DNA of 64,000 bases, from NCBI RefSeq assembly GCF_023656565.1, contig NZ_JAMOKG010000003.1, forward strand, positions 620,001-684,000. Direction: 5' to 3'. This document shows positions 35,940 through 44,627 of this stretch, one piece after another. The notes under the pieces are model-generated. The model was not told where the DNA came from and searched no databases. It saw only the letters and a program-made list of their open reading frames with translations. The position numbers were made by a program, and so were the translations under genes. Source of the DNA: Flavobacterium tyrosinilyticum. Lineage in GTDB: Bacteria; Bacteroidota; Bacteroidia; Flavobacteriales; Flavobacteriaceae. Within the stretch, counting starts at the first letter, position 1, and every line of letters begins with the position of its first letter.

Positions 35940-38054
35940 TTATTTAATTCTGTTTTCATTCTCATTAACACTTTTTACTTTAAATTCGGAATCTTTTATC
36001 TTTCCGAAAGAATAACGAATCGCAATAGAAATCTCATTTGCATCTACCCAATATTTAGCCTTTGAGTTTATATTATTAATGCTAAAAGCATCTGTATAAC
36101 TCGTGGATCTAAAAATATCGTTGTAATTTAAAGTACAGCTCCAGTTTTTACCAAATGTTTTTGCTAGTGACAAATCGACTATAAAATTGGCTTTTCGCTC
36201 AAAAATTCCATCGTTTTGTTTGGTTGTTCCCCAGAAAGATAAAACGAAACTAAAATCTTTTGGCAATTTGAACGTATTGTTTGAGTAATAATACAAATAA
36301 GGCTTTGAAGGATGCAAAAGTGCCGTATCGTCTTCCACCTTACTTTTTACAAAAATTAGAGAGTTGGTGGTTGTCCAGAATTTATAGGTAAACGGAAGGG
36401 TGAAATCTATGGTAAAACCCGTTTCTCTTTTATAATTAATATCCGTGATCATTAATACATTGGTTTCCTCATTGAACACAAAACTCGGATTGGTTACGTC
36501 TTTTGTCTGATAATAACTCAATTTTAAAGTTTTATCGTGATACTGAAATGAGCCTGAAAGTTCGTCTACAAATGCTGGCCCTAAATTTATACTGCTCCCA
36601 TATAAAAAATACGGATTTATATACGTCGCAATTTGACTTAAAGACGAATAATTAGGCCTTACAATACTTTTTGAATAATTTACATTGATGCTTTTTGTGC
36701 TGTCAATAGGTATTGTAAGATCGGCTTTAGGAAACAAATTGGTGTAGTTTTTATCTATAGAGGGCGAAACTTGCGTTTTAAACTTGGAGTACACGTTAGT
36801 GTTTTCTGTTCTTAATCCGAATGAAAAATCTATTTTTTTCAGCTTTCCCGAAAACTGAACATAAGCGGCGAGGTTCTCTTCTTTAAAATCATAATCTGAA
36901 ACTTCACTTTTACCCTCTTCAAAATCAAAAATGTCAGCATTTGATTTTGATTTCGCTTTTAAATACAATCCGCCGTATTCCAGAGTCATTTCATTTTTGA
37001 ACTTTTTCTCCAAATCGATCCTTCCTGAAAAAACATCCACATTAAATTTCTGATCCCGGTTTTGCGACAATTTAAAATCGGTTTCATTAAAATTATTTTG
37101 CACCAAACTCAACAAATGCTGATTGTAGTTGGAACCCTGAAAACCAATAAACAACTTAGTATCGATAGCTTTTATTTTCTTCGAATAGTTGATGAATGAA
37201 TTCAAGAAATTCTTAGCACTTGAATTATCGCTAAAAGTGAAGACATTATTTATCTCATTCTGATTTTGATTAAAAGTGAAAGTGTTGATATTAAAAGTAT
37301 CATTTCGCATTTTGCCATTTATATTAACCGACAAATAATCATCTTCATTTATTTTATAAAACACACCTCCTCCAAAAACATATTCCTTTACATGCGAATT
37401 TGCTGTTACATCATAATTGGAGACTATAGAAGCTTTCGGAATTTCATATTCCAAACTATGATTTTCCCACGGATTTCGAAGATTGTAATTAAAATTGGCT
37501 TTCCATTCTAATTTATCTTTTTTAAAGCTCGAATTAAACCCCAAATAATTATTGTAATTTCTTTTAAAAGAAGCCACTTCAGAAATTTCGGTTTTAAAAC
37601 TATCTTTTTTACTTACTTTTCTTGTAATCAAAATTACAGCACGGCCTTCGGCTTCATATTTAGAAGAGGGATTTTTAATAATTTCTACTGTTTTAATATC
37701 GGCAACAGATAAAGCATTTAAATCGCTTATCGTTCCTTTTTGACCGTCTATATAAATTAATGGATTTCCTTTTCCGACAATCGAAATACTTTCGCGATCA
37801 CTGCCTATTTGAACCGATGGCAGTTTTGAAAGCAAATCAATCGGATTTGGAACTGTACTGTAAACCGAATTGGCAACGTCGATCTTTACATTTCCGTTTG
37901 CGTTGGTAAACATTTTTTTCTCCTTACTGATTACTACTTCCTTTAATTCATTTGAAATCGAATCCTTTGGTGTTTTATTCTGAGCGTTTGCCATAAATGA
38001 AAGACAAAAAAGCAAAAGAGTAATAAGCAGTTTTAAGGGCAGGCAAAAATTCAT
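35940..38054 (-). CDS. TonB-dependent-receptor-like outer-membrane protein (OMP_b-brl_3 type)
   Basis: This 704-residue protein has a signal peptide (ending FMANAQ), a plug domain (about 30-150, with VGKGNPLIYIDGQKGTISDL and IEIIKNPSSKYEAEG-like spacing) and a large 16-or-more-strand barrel ending in IAIRYSFGK. The usual N-terminal carboxypeptidase-regulatory-like domain of this family is missing, so the plug begins soon after the signal peptide. The ligand is unknown. It is divergent from a two-component system with phased repeats between, which points to control by that system. Confidence 0.82.
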   Translation of the reverse strand: MNFCLPLKLLITLLLFCLSFMANAQNKTPKDSISNELKEVVISKEKKMFTNANGNVKIDVANSVYSTVPNPIDLLSKLPSVQIGSDRESISIVGKGNPLIYIDGQKGTISDLNALSVADIKTVEIIKNPSSKYEAEGRAVILITRKVSKKDSFKTEISEVASFKRNYNNYLGFNSSFKKDKLEWKANFNYNLRNPWENHSLEYEIPKASIVSNYDVTANSHVKEYVFGGGVFYKINEDDYLSVNINGKMRNDTFNINTFTFNQNQNEINNVFTFSDNSSAKNFLNSFINYSKKIKAIDTKLFIGFQGSNYNQHLLSLVQNNFNETDFKLSQNRDQKFNVDVFSGRIDLEKKFKNEMTLEYGGLYLKAKSKSNADIFDFEEGKSEVSDYDFKEENLAAYVQFSGKLKKIDFSFGLRTENTNVYSKFKTQVSPSIDKNYTNLFPKADLTIPIDSTKSINVNYSKSIVRPNYSSLSQIATYINPYFLYGSSINLGPAFVDELSGSFQYHDKTLKLSYYQTKDVTNPSFVFNEETNVLMITDINYKRETGFTIDFTLPFTYKFWTTTNSLIFVKSKVEDDTALLHPSKPYLYYYSNNTFKLPKDFSFVLSFWGTTKQNDGIFERKANFIVDLSLAKTFGKNWSCTLNYNDIFRSTSYTDAFSINNINSKAKYWVDANEISIAIRYSFGKIKDSEFKVKSVNENENRIK

Positions 38055-38113
38055 TTAAAGTATATTTTTAGTTAATGGAAGTGCAAAAATGCTTTGAAAA
38101 CCCTGTTCTGAAA

Positions 38114-38141
38114 GTTAATCGTAGGTTAATGCAAGGTTAAT
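38114..38141. promoter_or_regulatory. Three GTTAAT direct repeats at exact 11-bp spacing
   Basis: GTTAAT occurs at 38114-38119, 38125-38130 and 38136-38141, one helical turn apart, in the 138-bp gap between the divergent receptor and kinase genes. A fourth GTTAAT lies at 38071-38076. Tandem sites at 10-11 bp are typical for OmpR/PhoB-type regulators, and such a regulator is encoded at 39562-40248. Confidence 0.65.
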
Positions 38142-38165
38142 CTCCTATTTGTTGGCTAAAAACTG

Positions 38166-38173
38166 TATTTTTG
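38166..38173 (+). promoter_or_regulatory. -7 element (TATTTTTG) of the two-component operon
   Basis: A full TAnnTTTG match 19 bases before the kinase ATG. No TTG lies 16-19 bases upstream; instead the GTTAAT repeats end 24 bases upstream, as in activator-dependent promoters. Confidence 0.6.
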
Positions 38174-38192
38174 AAACGTCATTTCAACCAAT

Positions 38193-39551
38193 ATGAAGCA
38201 AAGAATCAATTTATTAATCGGATTTTCTGTCGTAGCGCTATTTGTGCTTATGACCGTGCAATGCTATTTAGTAAAGACGGCTTATGAATATAAAGTAGCG
38301 CAGTTTCATACGCAGATAAAAAACGAAATTGCTCAAATTACCAATAATTACAGCGATATCGATTCGGCTTTGGTTTCTAGAAAAGAAGTGCTTTACAAAA
38401 GCCTTTCAGAAAAATACATGAAAGGAAAAAAAAGTAAACTGGACATTAAAAATGGCGTTTTGAATGCGCAATCTCAAAACATCATAACTCAAAAAATCAA
38501 ACGAAAATTGGAGAAAGATTTACCCGATTTTAAAATTGATTTTGCCATTGTTCTAAACAAATTTATTCTTTACAAAAACGAACAGGAAGCGGATACTATT
38601 TTCTCTGAAAAACCTTTTATCCAGAATAAATTGTACGGAAATCTGGCTTCTTTAAATCATGCCTTTTTAGTAAGAAGTTATGTTGAAACAACAAACGGCA
38701 CTTTTGAAAATGAGGAATATAAATTATTGACAGAAGATTCGATGTACGTTTCTGTTATTGACTGGGAAATGATTATTTTAAGAAGAATGACGTTTATTCT
38801 GATTCTATCTCTTTTATCAATTCTGACTTTAATTACGCTTTTTGTTATAGCTTTAAAAGCTTTAATCAAACAGAAAAAAGTCAGTGATGTAAAAACCGAT
38901 TTCATCAATAATATTACGCACGAACTGAAAACTCCATTGGCTACTTTAGGGATTTCGACAAAGATTTTAGCGCAGAAAAATATTCGCGACAACGATGAAA
39001 ATTTCAATTCGATTGTAAACACCATTTCGCGCCAGAATAACCGTCTTCAGAATCTGATTGATCAGGTTATGGCAAATTCTTTGGCGGAAAACGAAATTGA
39101 ACTGCAAAAAGAAAAAATAGAAGCCGAAGATTTTCTACTTTCTATTGCAAATGATTTTAAAATTACGTTTCCTAAAATCAATCTTAAAACCGATTTTCAG
39201 ACTGAGAAAACTATTTTGATTTTAGATAAATTTCATTTGACAACTGCTTTCTTAAATGTTCTCGAAAATGCTGTAAAATACGGATCAAACACCATTACAG
39301 TAAAAACAAAAATTGTCGAAAAACAATTTTCAATCAGTTTTGAAGATGACGGAATTGGAATTGCCAAAAACAAACAAGCGTTTCTTTTTGATAAGTTTTA
39401 CCGAGTAGAACAAGGAAATCTTCACAACACAAAAGGTTTAGGTTTAGGATTGTATTATGTTGACCAAATCGTAAAAGCGCATCAAGGTTCTGTAAACGTT
39501 ATTAGCGATTTAGGAAAAGGAACTCAGTTTACTATTTTATTAAAAGTTTAA
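38193..39551 (+). CDS. Two-component sensor histidine kinase
   Basis: This 452-residue kinase has a membrane segment at about 7-27, a periplasmic sensor region of about 170 residues with no recognised fold, a second membrane segment near 200-222, then a dimerisation domain with His243 in THELKTPLA. The ATPase domain has DDGIGI and GLGLGLYY. The response regulator gene follows after 10 bases, and the receptor gene lies divergently upstream. The periplasmic domain suggests sensing of an external or envelope signal. Confidence 0.92.
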   Translation: MKQRINLLIGFSVVALFVLMTVQCYLVKTAYEYKVAQFHTQIKNEIAQITNNYSDIDSALVSRKEVLYKSLSEKYMKGKKSKLDIKNGVLNAQSQNIITQKIKRKLEKDLPDFKIDFAIVLNKFILYKNEQEADTIFSEKPFIQNKLYGNLASLNHAFLVRSYVETTNGTFENEEYKLLTEDSMYVSVIDWEMIILRRMTFILILSLLSILTLITLFVIALKALIKQKKVSDVKTDFINNITHELKTPLATLGISTKILAQKNIRDNDENFNSIVNTISRQNNRLQNLIDQVMANSLAENEIELQKEKIEAEDFLLSIANDFKITFPKINLKTDFQTEKTILILDKFHLTTAFLNVLENAVKYGSNTITVKTKIVEKQFSISFEDDGIGIAKNKQAFLFDKFYRVEQGNLHNTKGLGLGLYYVDQIVKAHQGSVNVISDLGKGTQFTILLKV

Positions 39552-39561
39552 TCCCTTTATT

Positions 39562-40248
39562 TTGAAAAGATTACTATTAGCCGAAGACGATTTTGACTTT
39601 GCGGCGATTTTAAAACAATATCTAGAATTGCATCAATTTGAAGTAATTTGGGCCGAAAACGGCGAAATAGCTTTGGACTATTTTAAAAACCAGACTTTTG
39701 ATATTTGTGTTTTTGATGTAATGATGCCCAAAATGGACGGATTTTCATTGGCTGAAAAAATAATTACCATTAATCCGGAAATTCCATTTATTTTTCTAAC
39801 CGCAAGAAAGCTAAAAGAAGACAAAATCATTGGTCTAAAACTTGGCGCCGATGACTATATCGTAAAGCCGTTTGAAGTTGACGAACTGGTGCTACGTTTG
39901 CAGAATATTCTAAAAAGAATCGAACAAAAGAGAAGTCTGGACGGAAATAACATAATCGAAATTGGTTCGTATATTTTTGATAATGAACGTCTGACACTTA
40001 ATAATAAAAATCATGTGCAGCAGCTTACAGAAATGGAAGCTTCTCTTATCGAATACTTGTATTTAAACCACAATCAGTTATTAAAAAGAGATCAGATTTT
40101 AATGTCTGTCTGGAAAAAAGACGATTATTTCTCCGGAAGAAGCATGGATGTCTTTATCAGCAGACTTAGAAAATATTTTAATTCCGATCCTAAAATCAAG
40201 ATTGAAAGCGTCCGAAATATTGGATTAGAATTTAAAATAGAAAAATAG
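39562..40248 (+). CDS. OmpR/PhoB-family response regulator
   Basis: The 228-residue protein starts at a TTG: the receiver domain begins at once (KRLLLAEDD) and there is no alternative ATG. The phospho-acceptor is Asp52 (FDVMMPKMDG), with the acidic pair in LAEDD and the Lys in YIVKPFE. The C-terminal 100 residues form a winged helix (LTEMEASLIEYL, then SMDVFISRLRKYF). It is co-transcribed with the kinase. Its likely targets are the 11-bp-phased GTTAAT repeats upstream of the kinase and the receptor. Confidence 0.92.
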   Translation: MKRLLLAEDDFDFAAILKQYLELHQFEVIWAENGEIALDYFKNQTFDICVFDVMMPKMDGFSLAEKIITINPEIPFIFLTARKLKEDKIIGLKLGADDYIVKPFEVDELVLRLQNILKRIEQKRSLDGNNIIEIGSYIFDNERLTLNNKNHVQQLTEMEASLIEYLYLNHNQLLKRDQILMSVWKKDDYFSGRSMDVFISRLRKYFNSDPKIKIESVRNIGLEFKIEK

Positions 40249-40311
40249 CATCCTGTAAATCATATAATTTTATATAAGCAATTGTATAACAGCGATTAAC
40301 TTATTGAAAAT

Positions 40312-40319
40312 TAACTTTG
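40312..40319 (+). promoter_or_regulatory. -7 element (TAACTTTG) of the small membrane protein gene
   Basis: A full TAnnTTTG match 26 bases before the ATG at 40346. It lies inside the longer open frame from 40304, which supports the shorter gene. Confidence 0.5.
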
Positions 40320-40345
40320 TTAGAGAACTTTTAAATCTAACAATC

Positions 40346-40540
40346 ATGAACCTAAAAAGATTTTTCGGTGGGTTGCTTACAATCCTCGGAATTGTAGGAC
40401 TTATTTATACGGCAGTTATTTTTGCCGGCACATCTGGAGAAACCAGAGATATAAAATCACTTATTATTTACGGAATATTAGGAATTGTCTTTTTCATGTC
40501 AGGCATTAGTCTGGTGCGAACAACGAAGGACGAAGCCTAA
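40346..40540 (+). CDS. Small two-helix membrane protein, function unknown
   Basis: This 64-residue protein starts MNLKRFFGGLLTILGIVGLI and consists of two membrane helices joined by a short polar loop (GTSGETRDIKS) with a charged tail (RTTKDEA). Similar short proteins are common in flavobacteria, without known function. It lies 97 bases after the response regulator on the same strand with its own -7 box. The longer open frame from a TTG at 40304 is rejected because it would include that box. Confidence 0.65.
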   Translation: MNLKRFFGGLLTILGIVGLIYTAVIFAGTSGETRDIKSLIIYGILGIVFFMSGISLVRTTKDEA

Positions 40541-40550
40541 TTATTTTTTT

Positions 40551-40992
40551 ATTTTGCCACTAAGGCGCTAAGGCACGAAGTTTTTTTATCTCGCAAAGTC
40601 GCAGAGTCGCAAAGTTTTAAAATTAATAAAATGCTTTGTGAGCCTGTGACTTTGCGAGCAATTTTTAAGCCCAAAGAAAAATAAAAACTTTGTGAGCAAA
40701 TACTAATTGTAAAATTTAATTTGGATAGCGTCCAGCTTTAGCTGGATGGTCAAAAATTAACGAAGAAAAAGGCTTTAGCCAAACTAGAAAATGTTTGGCT
40801 AAAGCCTTTAAAATTTAATTCATCATATCCTCCAGCTAAAGCTGAAGTCAATTCATAAAAATATTTTCTTTCGAAACTTCGGGATTGCAACTTAATGGAC
40901 AATTTTAAACTCAAAGAAAATAAAATCTTTGCGACTCTGCGTCTTTGCGAGAGATAAAAAAACTTCGTGCCTTAGCGCCTTCGTGGCAAAAT
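40551..40992. repeat. Nested intergenic repeat: 67-bp outer arms around an inner fold-back element
   Basis: The outer arms 40551-40617 (ATTTTGCCACTAAGGCGCTA and on) and 40926-40992 are near-identical inverted copies. The right arm reaches the stop codon of the symporter gene. Inside lies an inner element at 40711-40845: a perfect 17-bp stem (AAAGGCTTTAGCCAAAC at 40768-40784 and its inverse at 40793-40809, 8-base loop), flanked by two TCCAGCTWWAGCTG palindromes. Fragments of the outer family also occur at 12765-12800 and 12895-12912. The 451-bp gap holds no gene; an open frame antisense to the symporter starting at 40945 is an artefact. Confidence 0.85.
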
Positions 40993-42239
40993 CACTCCGA
41001 AACAGTATCAAGATTCAGTTCTGTAAAATCTCTTTCTGTTTTCGAGATTATTATCGTTGCGACTGTGTTTCCTATTAAATTGGTAATCGCTCTGGCTTCG
41101 CTCATAAATTTATCTACTCCCAATAAAAAGGCTAAACCTTCAACTGGAATTTTATGCAAAGCGGTTAATGTCGATGCTAAAACAATAAACCCGCTTCCGG
41201 TTACGCCTGCTGCACCTTTAGAAGTAATCATTAAAATTCCGATAACGGTCATGATTTCAAAAAAGGTTAAATGCACATCATACAACTGTGCAATAAAAAG
41301 TACCGACATCGAAAGGTAAATTGAAGTTCCATCCAAATTAAAAGAATAACCTGTTGGAATGACCAATCCCACAACCGATTTACTGCAACCCATTCGTTCC
41401 AGTTTCACCATAATACTTGGCAAAGCGGCTTCAGAAGACGATGTTCCTAAAACCAGTAAAAGTTCTTCTTTGATATATTTTAAAATCGACAAAATATTTA
41501 TTTTATAATATCTCAAGATACTTCCAAGAACCAAAAAAACAAAAAGTGCCATAGTCAAATACACGCAAAGCATCAGTTTTCCTAACGGAATCAAAGTGGC
41601 AAGACCAAACTTACCAATTGTATAGGCCATTCCGCCAAAAGCACCAATTGGAGCGAGATACATTACATATTTTAATCCGAAGAAAACCACTTTTGAGAAT
41701 CGTTCCAAAACCAAAATAGTCTGCTCTCTTTTCTGATAAAAATTCAATGCAATTCCGCAGATAATAGCAGCCAACAAAACCTGTAAAGTAAAATTGGATA
41801 AGAAAAACTGTAACCACGAAAAATGTTCGGAAGCTCCTTTTGTATACTGACTTGCATCTCCAAATGTCAATCCCGATTTATCAATTTTTCCTGGTTTAAA
41901 TATATAAGCAACCGCGACACCAATTGCTAATGCAACGGTCGAAACCACTTCAAAATAAGTTAAAGCTTTTACGCCAATTCTTCCCACTTTTTTTAGATTT
42001 CCCATTCCCGAAATCCCTAAAACTATGGTCAAGAAAATAATCGGACCAATAAAAAGAGAAATTAGCTGAATAAACTTTTTGCCCAAAAATTCCATCTTCA
42101 CACCATTTGCTGGAGAAAAATGTCCGAGTAAAATACCCGAAATAATAGCAATTAAAACCCAAAAAGTAAGATTGGTTACAATGGTTCTAAAAAGGCCCTT
42201 TTTAGATTTTGAAGAAGAATTTGGATTGGCAGTATTCAT
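40992..42239 (-). CDS. Dicarboxylate/amino acid:cation symporter (DAACS family)
   Basis: This 415-residue membrane protein has eight transmembrane helices plus re-entrant loops. The family signature SSSEAALPSIMVKLE (first hairpin) and the NLDGTSIYLS motif of helix 7 are intact; both form the substrate and sodium sites in GltPh and relatives. It imports C4-dicarboxylates, glutamate or aspartate with Na+ or H+. Motifs do not decide between the substrates. It is a single-gene unit between the nested repeat and RNase P RNA. Confidence 0.92.
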   Translation of the reverse strand: MNTANPNSSSKSKKGLFRTIVTNLTFWVLIAIISGILLGHFSPANGVKMEFLGKKFIQLISLFIGPIIFLTIVLGISGMGNLKKVGRIGVKALTYFEVVSTVALAIGVAVAYIFKPGKIDKSGLTFGDASQYTKGASEHFSWLQFFLSNFTLQVLLAAIICGIALNFYQKREQTILVLERFSKVVFFGLKYVMYLAPIGAFGGMAYTIGKFGLATLIPLGKLMLCVYLTMALFVFLVLGSILRYYKINILSILKYIKEELLLVLGTSSSEAALPSIMVKLERMGCSKSVVGLVIPTGYSFNLDGTSIYLSMSVLFIAQLYDVHLTFFEIMTVIGILMITSKGAAGVTGSGFIVLASTLTALHKIPVEGLAFLLGVDKFMSEARAITNLIGNTVATIIISKTERDFTELNLDTVSE

Positions 42240-42277
42240 GAAAACAAGTTAGATAGTTTCACAAATATATAAAAAAT

Positions 42278-42593
42278 GCAGACCTGTAAGCCGGATTCTG
42301 TTCTTGTCTCATTTTGCAACGATACAATACCTTATCATTTATCTAGATCCAGCATTACTGCTGGACTCAATCTACCTACCCTTCGGCAACGAACGAGAAG
42401 CCCTTAAATGCCGATATACTTGGTATTTCACCGCATAGAGTTTACCTGGTTTCACTACAGCATTACCTGTACATACTTTCTGCTGCACTTGTCCTAATCC
42501 CTTTCGGAACCGACGGGCGTTACCCGCTATGCTTCTCTATGGTGTCCGGACTTTCCTCCCTCCGCCGAGGCGGACGACGATAAGGCGGTCTGC
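42278..42593 (-). ncRNA. rnpB: RNase P RNA
   Basis: On the minus strand the 5' end carries the universal GAGGAAAGTCCGGAC (near 42544-42558) and the 3' end ACAGAATCCGGCTTA followed by CAGGTCTGC. The first and last bases pair as helix P1 (GCAGACC at the 5' end with GGTCTGC at the 3' end, plus-strand 42587-42593 and 42278-42284). The length of about 316 bases is normal. This RNA is the catalytic part of the enzyme that trims tRNA 5' ends. Ends are placed by P1 and may be off by a few bases. Confidence 0.95.
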
Positions 42594-42597
42594 GGTG

Positions 42598-42624
42598 CAA
42601 AAGTAGGGATTTAAGCACTAACAA
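42598..42624 (-). promoter_or_regulatory. Promoter of rnpB (TTG-N16-TACTTTTG)
   Basis: On the minus strand TTG (42624-42622) and TACTTTTG (42605-42598) are 16 bases apart. The predicted RNA start follows a few bases later, at the P1 helix, which supports both assignments. Confidence 0.8.
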
Positions 42625-42720
42625 TAACGATTTTAAATTTCAGATTTTATGAATTTTATCATAACATTTTAATTTTAAAATAGTTATCTTTAAAAATCTA
42701 TAATTTAAATTCAGTTTATC

Positions 42721-43014
42721 ATGAAAAGAATGTATCATTACGCAACTGTTTCAAAGGCTTTAGATCAATTGAATGAAAAAGGATTTACGTGCGATTTTAA
42801 TCGAAATGCAGATGCGATTAAAAAGAATCCTGAGAAATTTGAAATTGTTCATGTGTATCGATACGAGGGTGAGTCAGACCCAGCGGATGAGGCAGTTGTA
42901 TACGGAATTAAATCGACTTCGGGTAAAAAAGGAGTTTATGTTGCTGGCTTTTCGGCAGATTCAGATCAGGAAACAGCAAAATTTTTATTTGATTTAAGTA
43001 TTAGGGGAAGGTAG
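42721..43014 (+). CDS. Conserved small flavobacterial protein, function unknown
   Basis: This 97-residue protein (MKRMYHYATVSKALDQLNEK) has an alpha helix followed by beta strands and the conserved-looking blocks GFTCDFN and YRYEGESDPADEAVVYGI. Homologues are sometimes labelled phosphoribosylpyrophosphate synthetase, but no PRPP-binding motif is present and that label should not be used. It has no signal peptide. A second Met at codon 4 could be the start. Function unknown. Confidence 0.7.
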   Translation: MKRMYHYATVSKALDQLNEKGFTCDFNRNADAIKKNPEKFEIVHVYRYEGESDPADEAVVYGIKSTSGKKGVYVAGFSADSDQETAKFLFDLSIRGR

Positions 43015-43081
43015 TTTTTAGAAGAAAATGTCTTTCAAATCAAGTAAAAATAAACTGAAAACAAAAAACATTCAATAATCT

Positions 43082-43128
43082 ATGTCATTCTTAGAAGCTA
43101 AATTCCTTTTAATTTCTAAGAATGACAT
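43082..43128. repeat. Perfect 15-bp inverted repeat without T-run
   Basis: ATGTCATTCTTAGAA at 43082-43096 recurs inverted at 43114-43128 between two convergent genes. Neither strand has a following T-run, so it is either a weak terminator or a repeat element. Confidence 0.6.
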
Positions 43129-43181
43129 AAAAATAAAAATCTTTGTTGCTTTGCAACTTTGAACCTTTGCAGCTAAAAAAA

Positions 43182-43553
43182 TTATGCTATTGGTATTTTC
43201 AATTTCCAACCTGGTTTAATCAAATCAGGATTTGAAATAATATCTTTATTCGCTTCAAAAATATCGTTCCATGATATACCGTAAGCTGCAGCAATTTTAG
43301 ATAACGAATCTCCTCCTTTTACAATATATTCTTTTGTTGCACCTTCTGTAACAGCAATATTCATTACAACATCTGCCGATCTGTATTCAGGATCAATTTT
43401 TTCGTACGCATTCCAAAGTTTTTCTTTATCAGTAGCCGATTTCGCTGTACCATCAATATAAAGCACATTATCCTGTTCTCTTACCTGCAAATTAGCAATT
43501 CCAATTTCGGATGCTAAATTTATCACTTCTCTGTATTTATCTTTCAAACTCAT
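43182..43553 (-). CDS. BON-like/LysM peptidoglycan-binding protein, copy A
   Basis: This 123-residue protein has no signal peptide. Residues about 15-70 resemble a BON-type fold (LQVREQDNVLYIDGTAKSAT), and residues about 75-122 form a LysM module (YIVKGGDSLSKIAAAYGISW, then IKPGWKLKIP). The layout is like YgaU/Kbp, a cytoplasmic potassium-binding protein with BON and LysM domains. It follows the BON lipoprotein gene after 7 bases. The pair is a duplicate of 44248-45104. Confidence 0.8.
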   Translation of the reverse strand: MSLKDKYREVINLASEIGIANLQVREQDNVLYIDGTAKSATDKEKLWNAYEKIDPEYRSADVVMNIAVTEGATKEYIVKGGDSLSKIAAAYGISWNDIFEANKDIISNPDLIKPGWKLKIPIA

Positions 43554-43560
43554 AACATCC

Positions 43561-44037
43561 TTATTTAATAGTTAATTTATTGTCTACTTTTTTAGGATGC
43601 AATTCCTGAATACTTTGCATTAAAGGCTGCAATCTATCTTTTGCAATTTCTCCCGAAAGCGTAACAACGCCACCAACAACAGTTGCGCTCACACCATCGT
43701 ACGCATCGACTACTTTACTTACAGCTTTATCCAAATCGGTATCTGAATTAATTATAACAGTCGCCGCTGCAGGTTCTTGATTGGCTCTAGCAAGTTCGCA
43801 GGTATTGACAACAGATTTTACACCTTTGGTTGCTCTTACGCTTTTTTCAATATTTTTCTTGAACATTTCATCGTCACAAATACCTGTAATTGTCGCCACA
43901 CCTTCGTGTACGGCAACTTGGATATCAGGATCATTTATTTTTTCATTAACTGCTTTTTCAATATCAGCATCGTTAGGTTTACAGGATACCAAAGCAACGG
44001 TAAGGCACATTCCTAATAAAATGGATCTCATTTTCAT
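43561..44037 (-). CDS. Double BON-domain lipoprotein, copy A
   Basis: The 158-residue protein starts MKMRSILLGMCLTVALVSC, with lipidation at Cys19. Two BON modules follow: one with VAVHEGVATITG and KGVKSVVNTC, the second with ATVVGGVVTLSG. BON domains bind phospholipid and are usual in envelope-protecting lipoproteins. The upstream ATG at 44091 would bury the signal peptide, so 44037 is used; this also gives the same length as copy B. Co-transcribed with the LysM gene. Confidence 0.82.
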   Translation of the reverse strand: MKMRSILLGMCLTVALVSCKPNDADIEKAVNEKINDPDIQVAVHEGVATITGICDDEMFKKNIEKSVRATKGVKSVVNTCELARANQEPAAATVIINSDTDLDKAVSKVVDAYDGVSATVVGGVVTLSGEIAKDRLQPLMQSIQELHPKKVDNKLTIK

Positions 44038-44197
44038 AATACTCTCTTTTAGTAATTTACATTTTTTAAAATTAAAGAGATTAATCATCAAATGATTATA
44101 AAATGTTGTGATGAGATTTATATGTTTTCAATTAGGATATTAATCTGGGGATATTTAGTAAGATAAAATGAGAACAAATTTTGCGATTAAATCCAAC

Positions 44198-44227
44198 AAA
44201 AAAAGCCCATCATTGAGATGGACTTTT
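44198..44227 (-). terminator. Intrinsic terminator after copy B of the BON/LysM pair
   Basis: On the minus strand AAAAGTCCATC pairs with GATGGGCTTTT around a five-base loop, then a T-run. It shows that the two copies are separate transcription units. Confidence 0.75.
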
Positions 44228-44247
44228 GCAACACACCATAAGTAAAA

Positions 44248-44619
44248 TTATGCTGTTGGTATTTTTAACTTCCAGCCCGGCTGTATGATGTCTGGGTTTT
44301 TAATAATGTCTTTATTGGCTTCATAAATAGTCTGCCATGAAACACCATGTGCTTTTCCTATTTTTGATAAAGAATCGCCACTTACAACAGTATATTCTAT
44401 AGAAGCTCCTTCTGAAACTTCAATATTCATTACTACATCTGCCGATCTAAAATCAGGATCTATTTTTCCGTAAGCAGCCCAAAGTTTTTCTTTATCATCT
44501 GCAGATTTTGCCGTTCCATCAACATACAGCACATTATCTTGTTCTCTTACTTGCAAATCAGCTACTCCTAAATTAGAAGCTAAATCTGTTAACTCTTTGT
44601 ATTTATCTTTTAAACTCAT
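44248..44619 (-). CDS. BON-like/LysM peptidoglycan-binding protein, copy B
   Basis: This 123-residue protein is the same length as copy A at 43182-43553 and about three quarters identical by eye, with the same opening MSLKDKY, the shared LQVREQDNVLY block and the LysM ending IQPGWKLKIPTA. Differences concentrate in the first helix and the LysM groove (SKIGKAHGVSWQTIYEANKD). It follows the BON lipoprotein gene by 8 bases and is closed by a terminator. Confidence 0.8.
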   Translation of the reverse strand: MSLKDKYKELTDLASNLGVADLQVREQDNVLYVDGTAKSADDKEKLWAAYGKIDPDFRSADVVMNIEVSEGASIEYTVVSGDSLSKIGKAHGVSWQTIYEANKDIIKNPDIIQPGWKLKIPTA

Positions 44620-44627
44620 AACATCAA

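Noticed and set aside
40945..41319. 124-codon plus-strand open frame
   Set aside because: Antisense to the symporter and begins in the repeat arm; no protein features.
42721..43014. Annotation as phosphoribosylpyrophosphate synthetase
   Set aside because: The 97-residue protein has no PRPP-binding motif and is far too short.
43082..43128. Intrinsic terminator
   Set aside because: The stem is perfect but neither side has a T-run, so it is listed only as a repeat.
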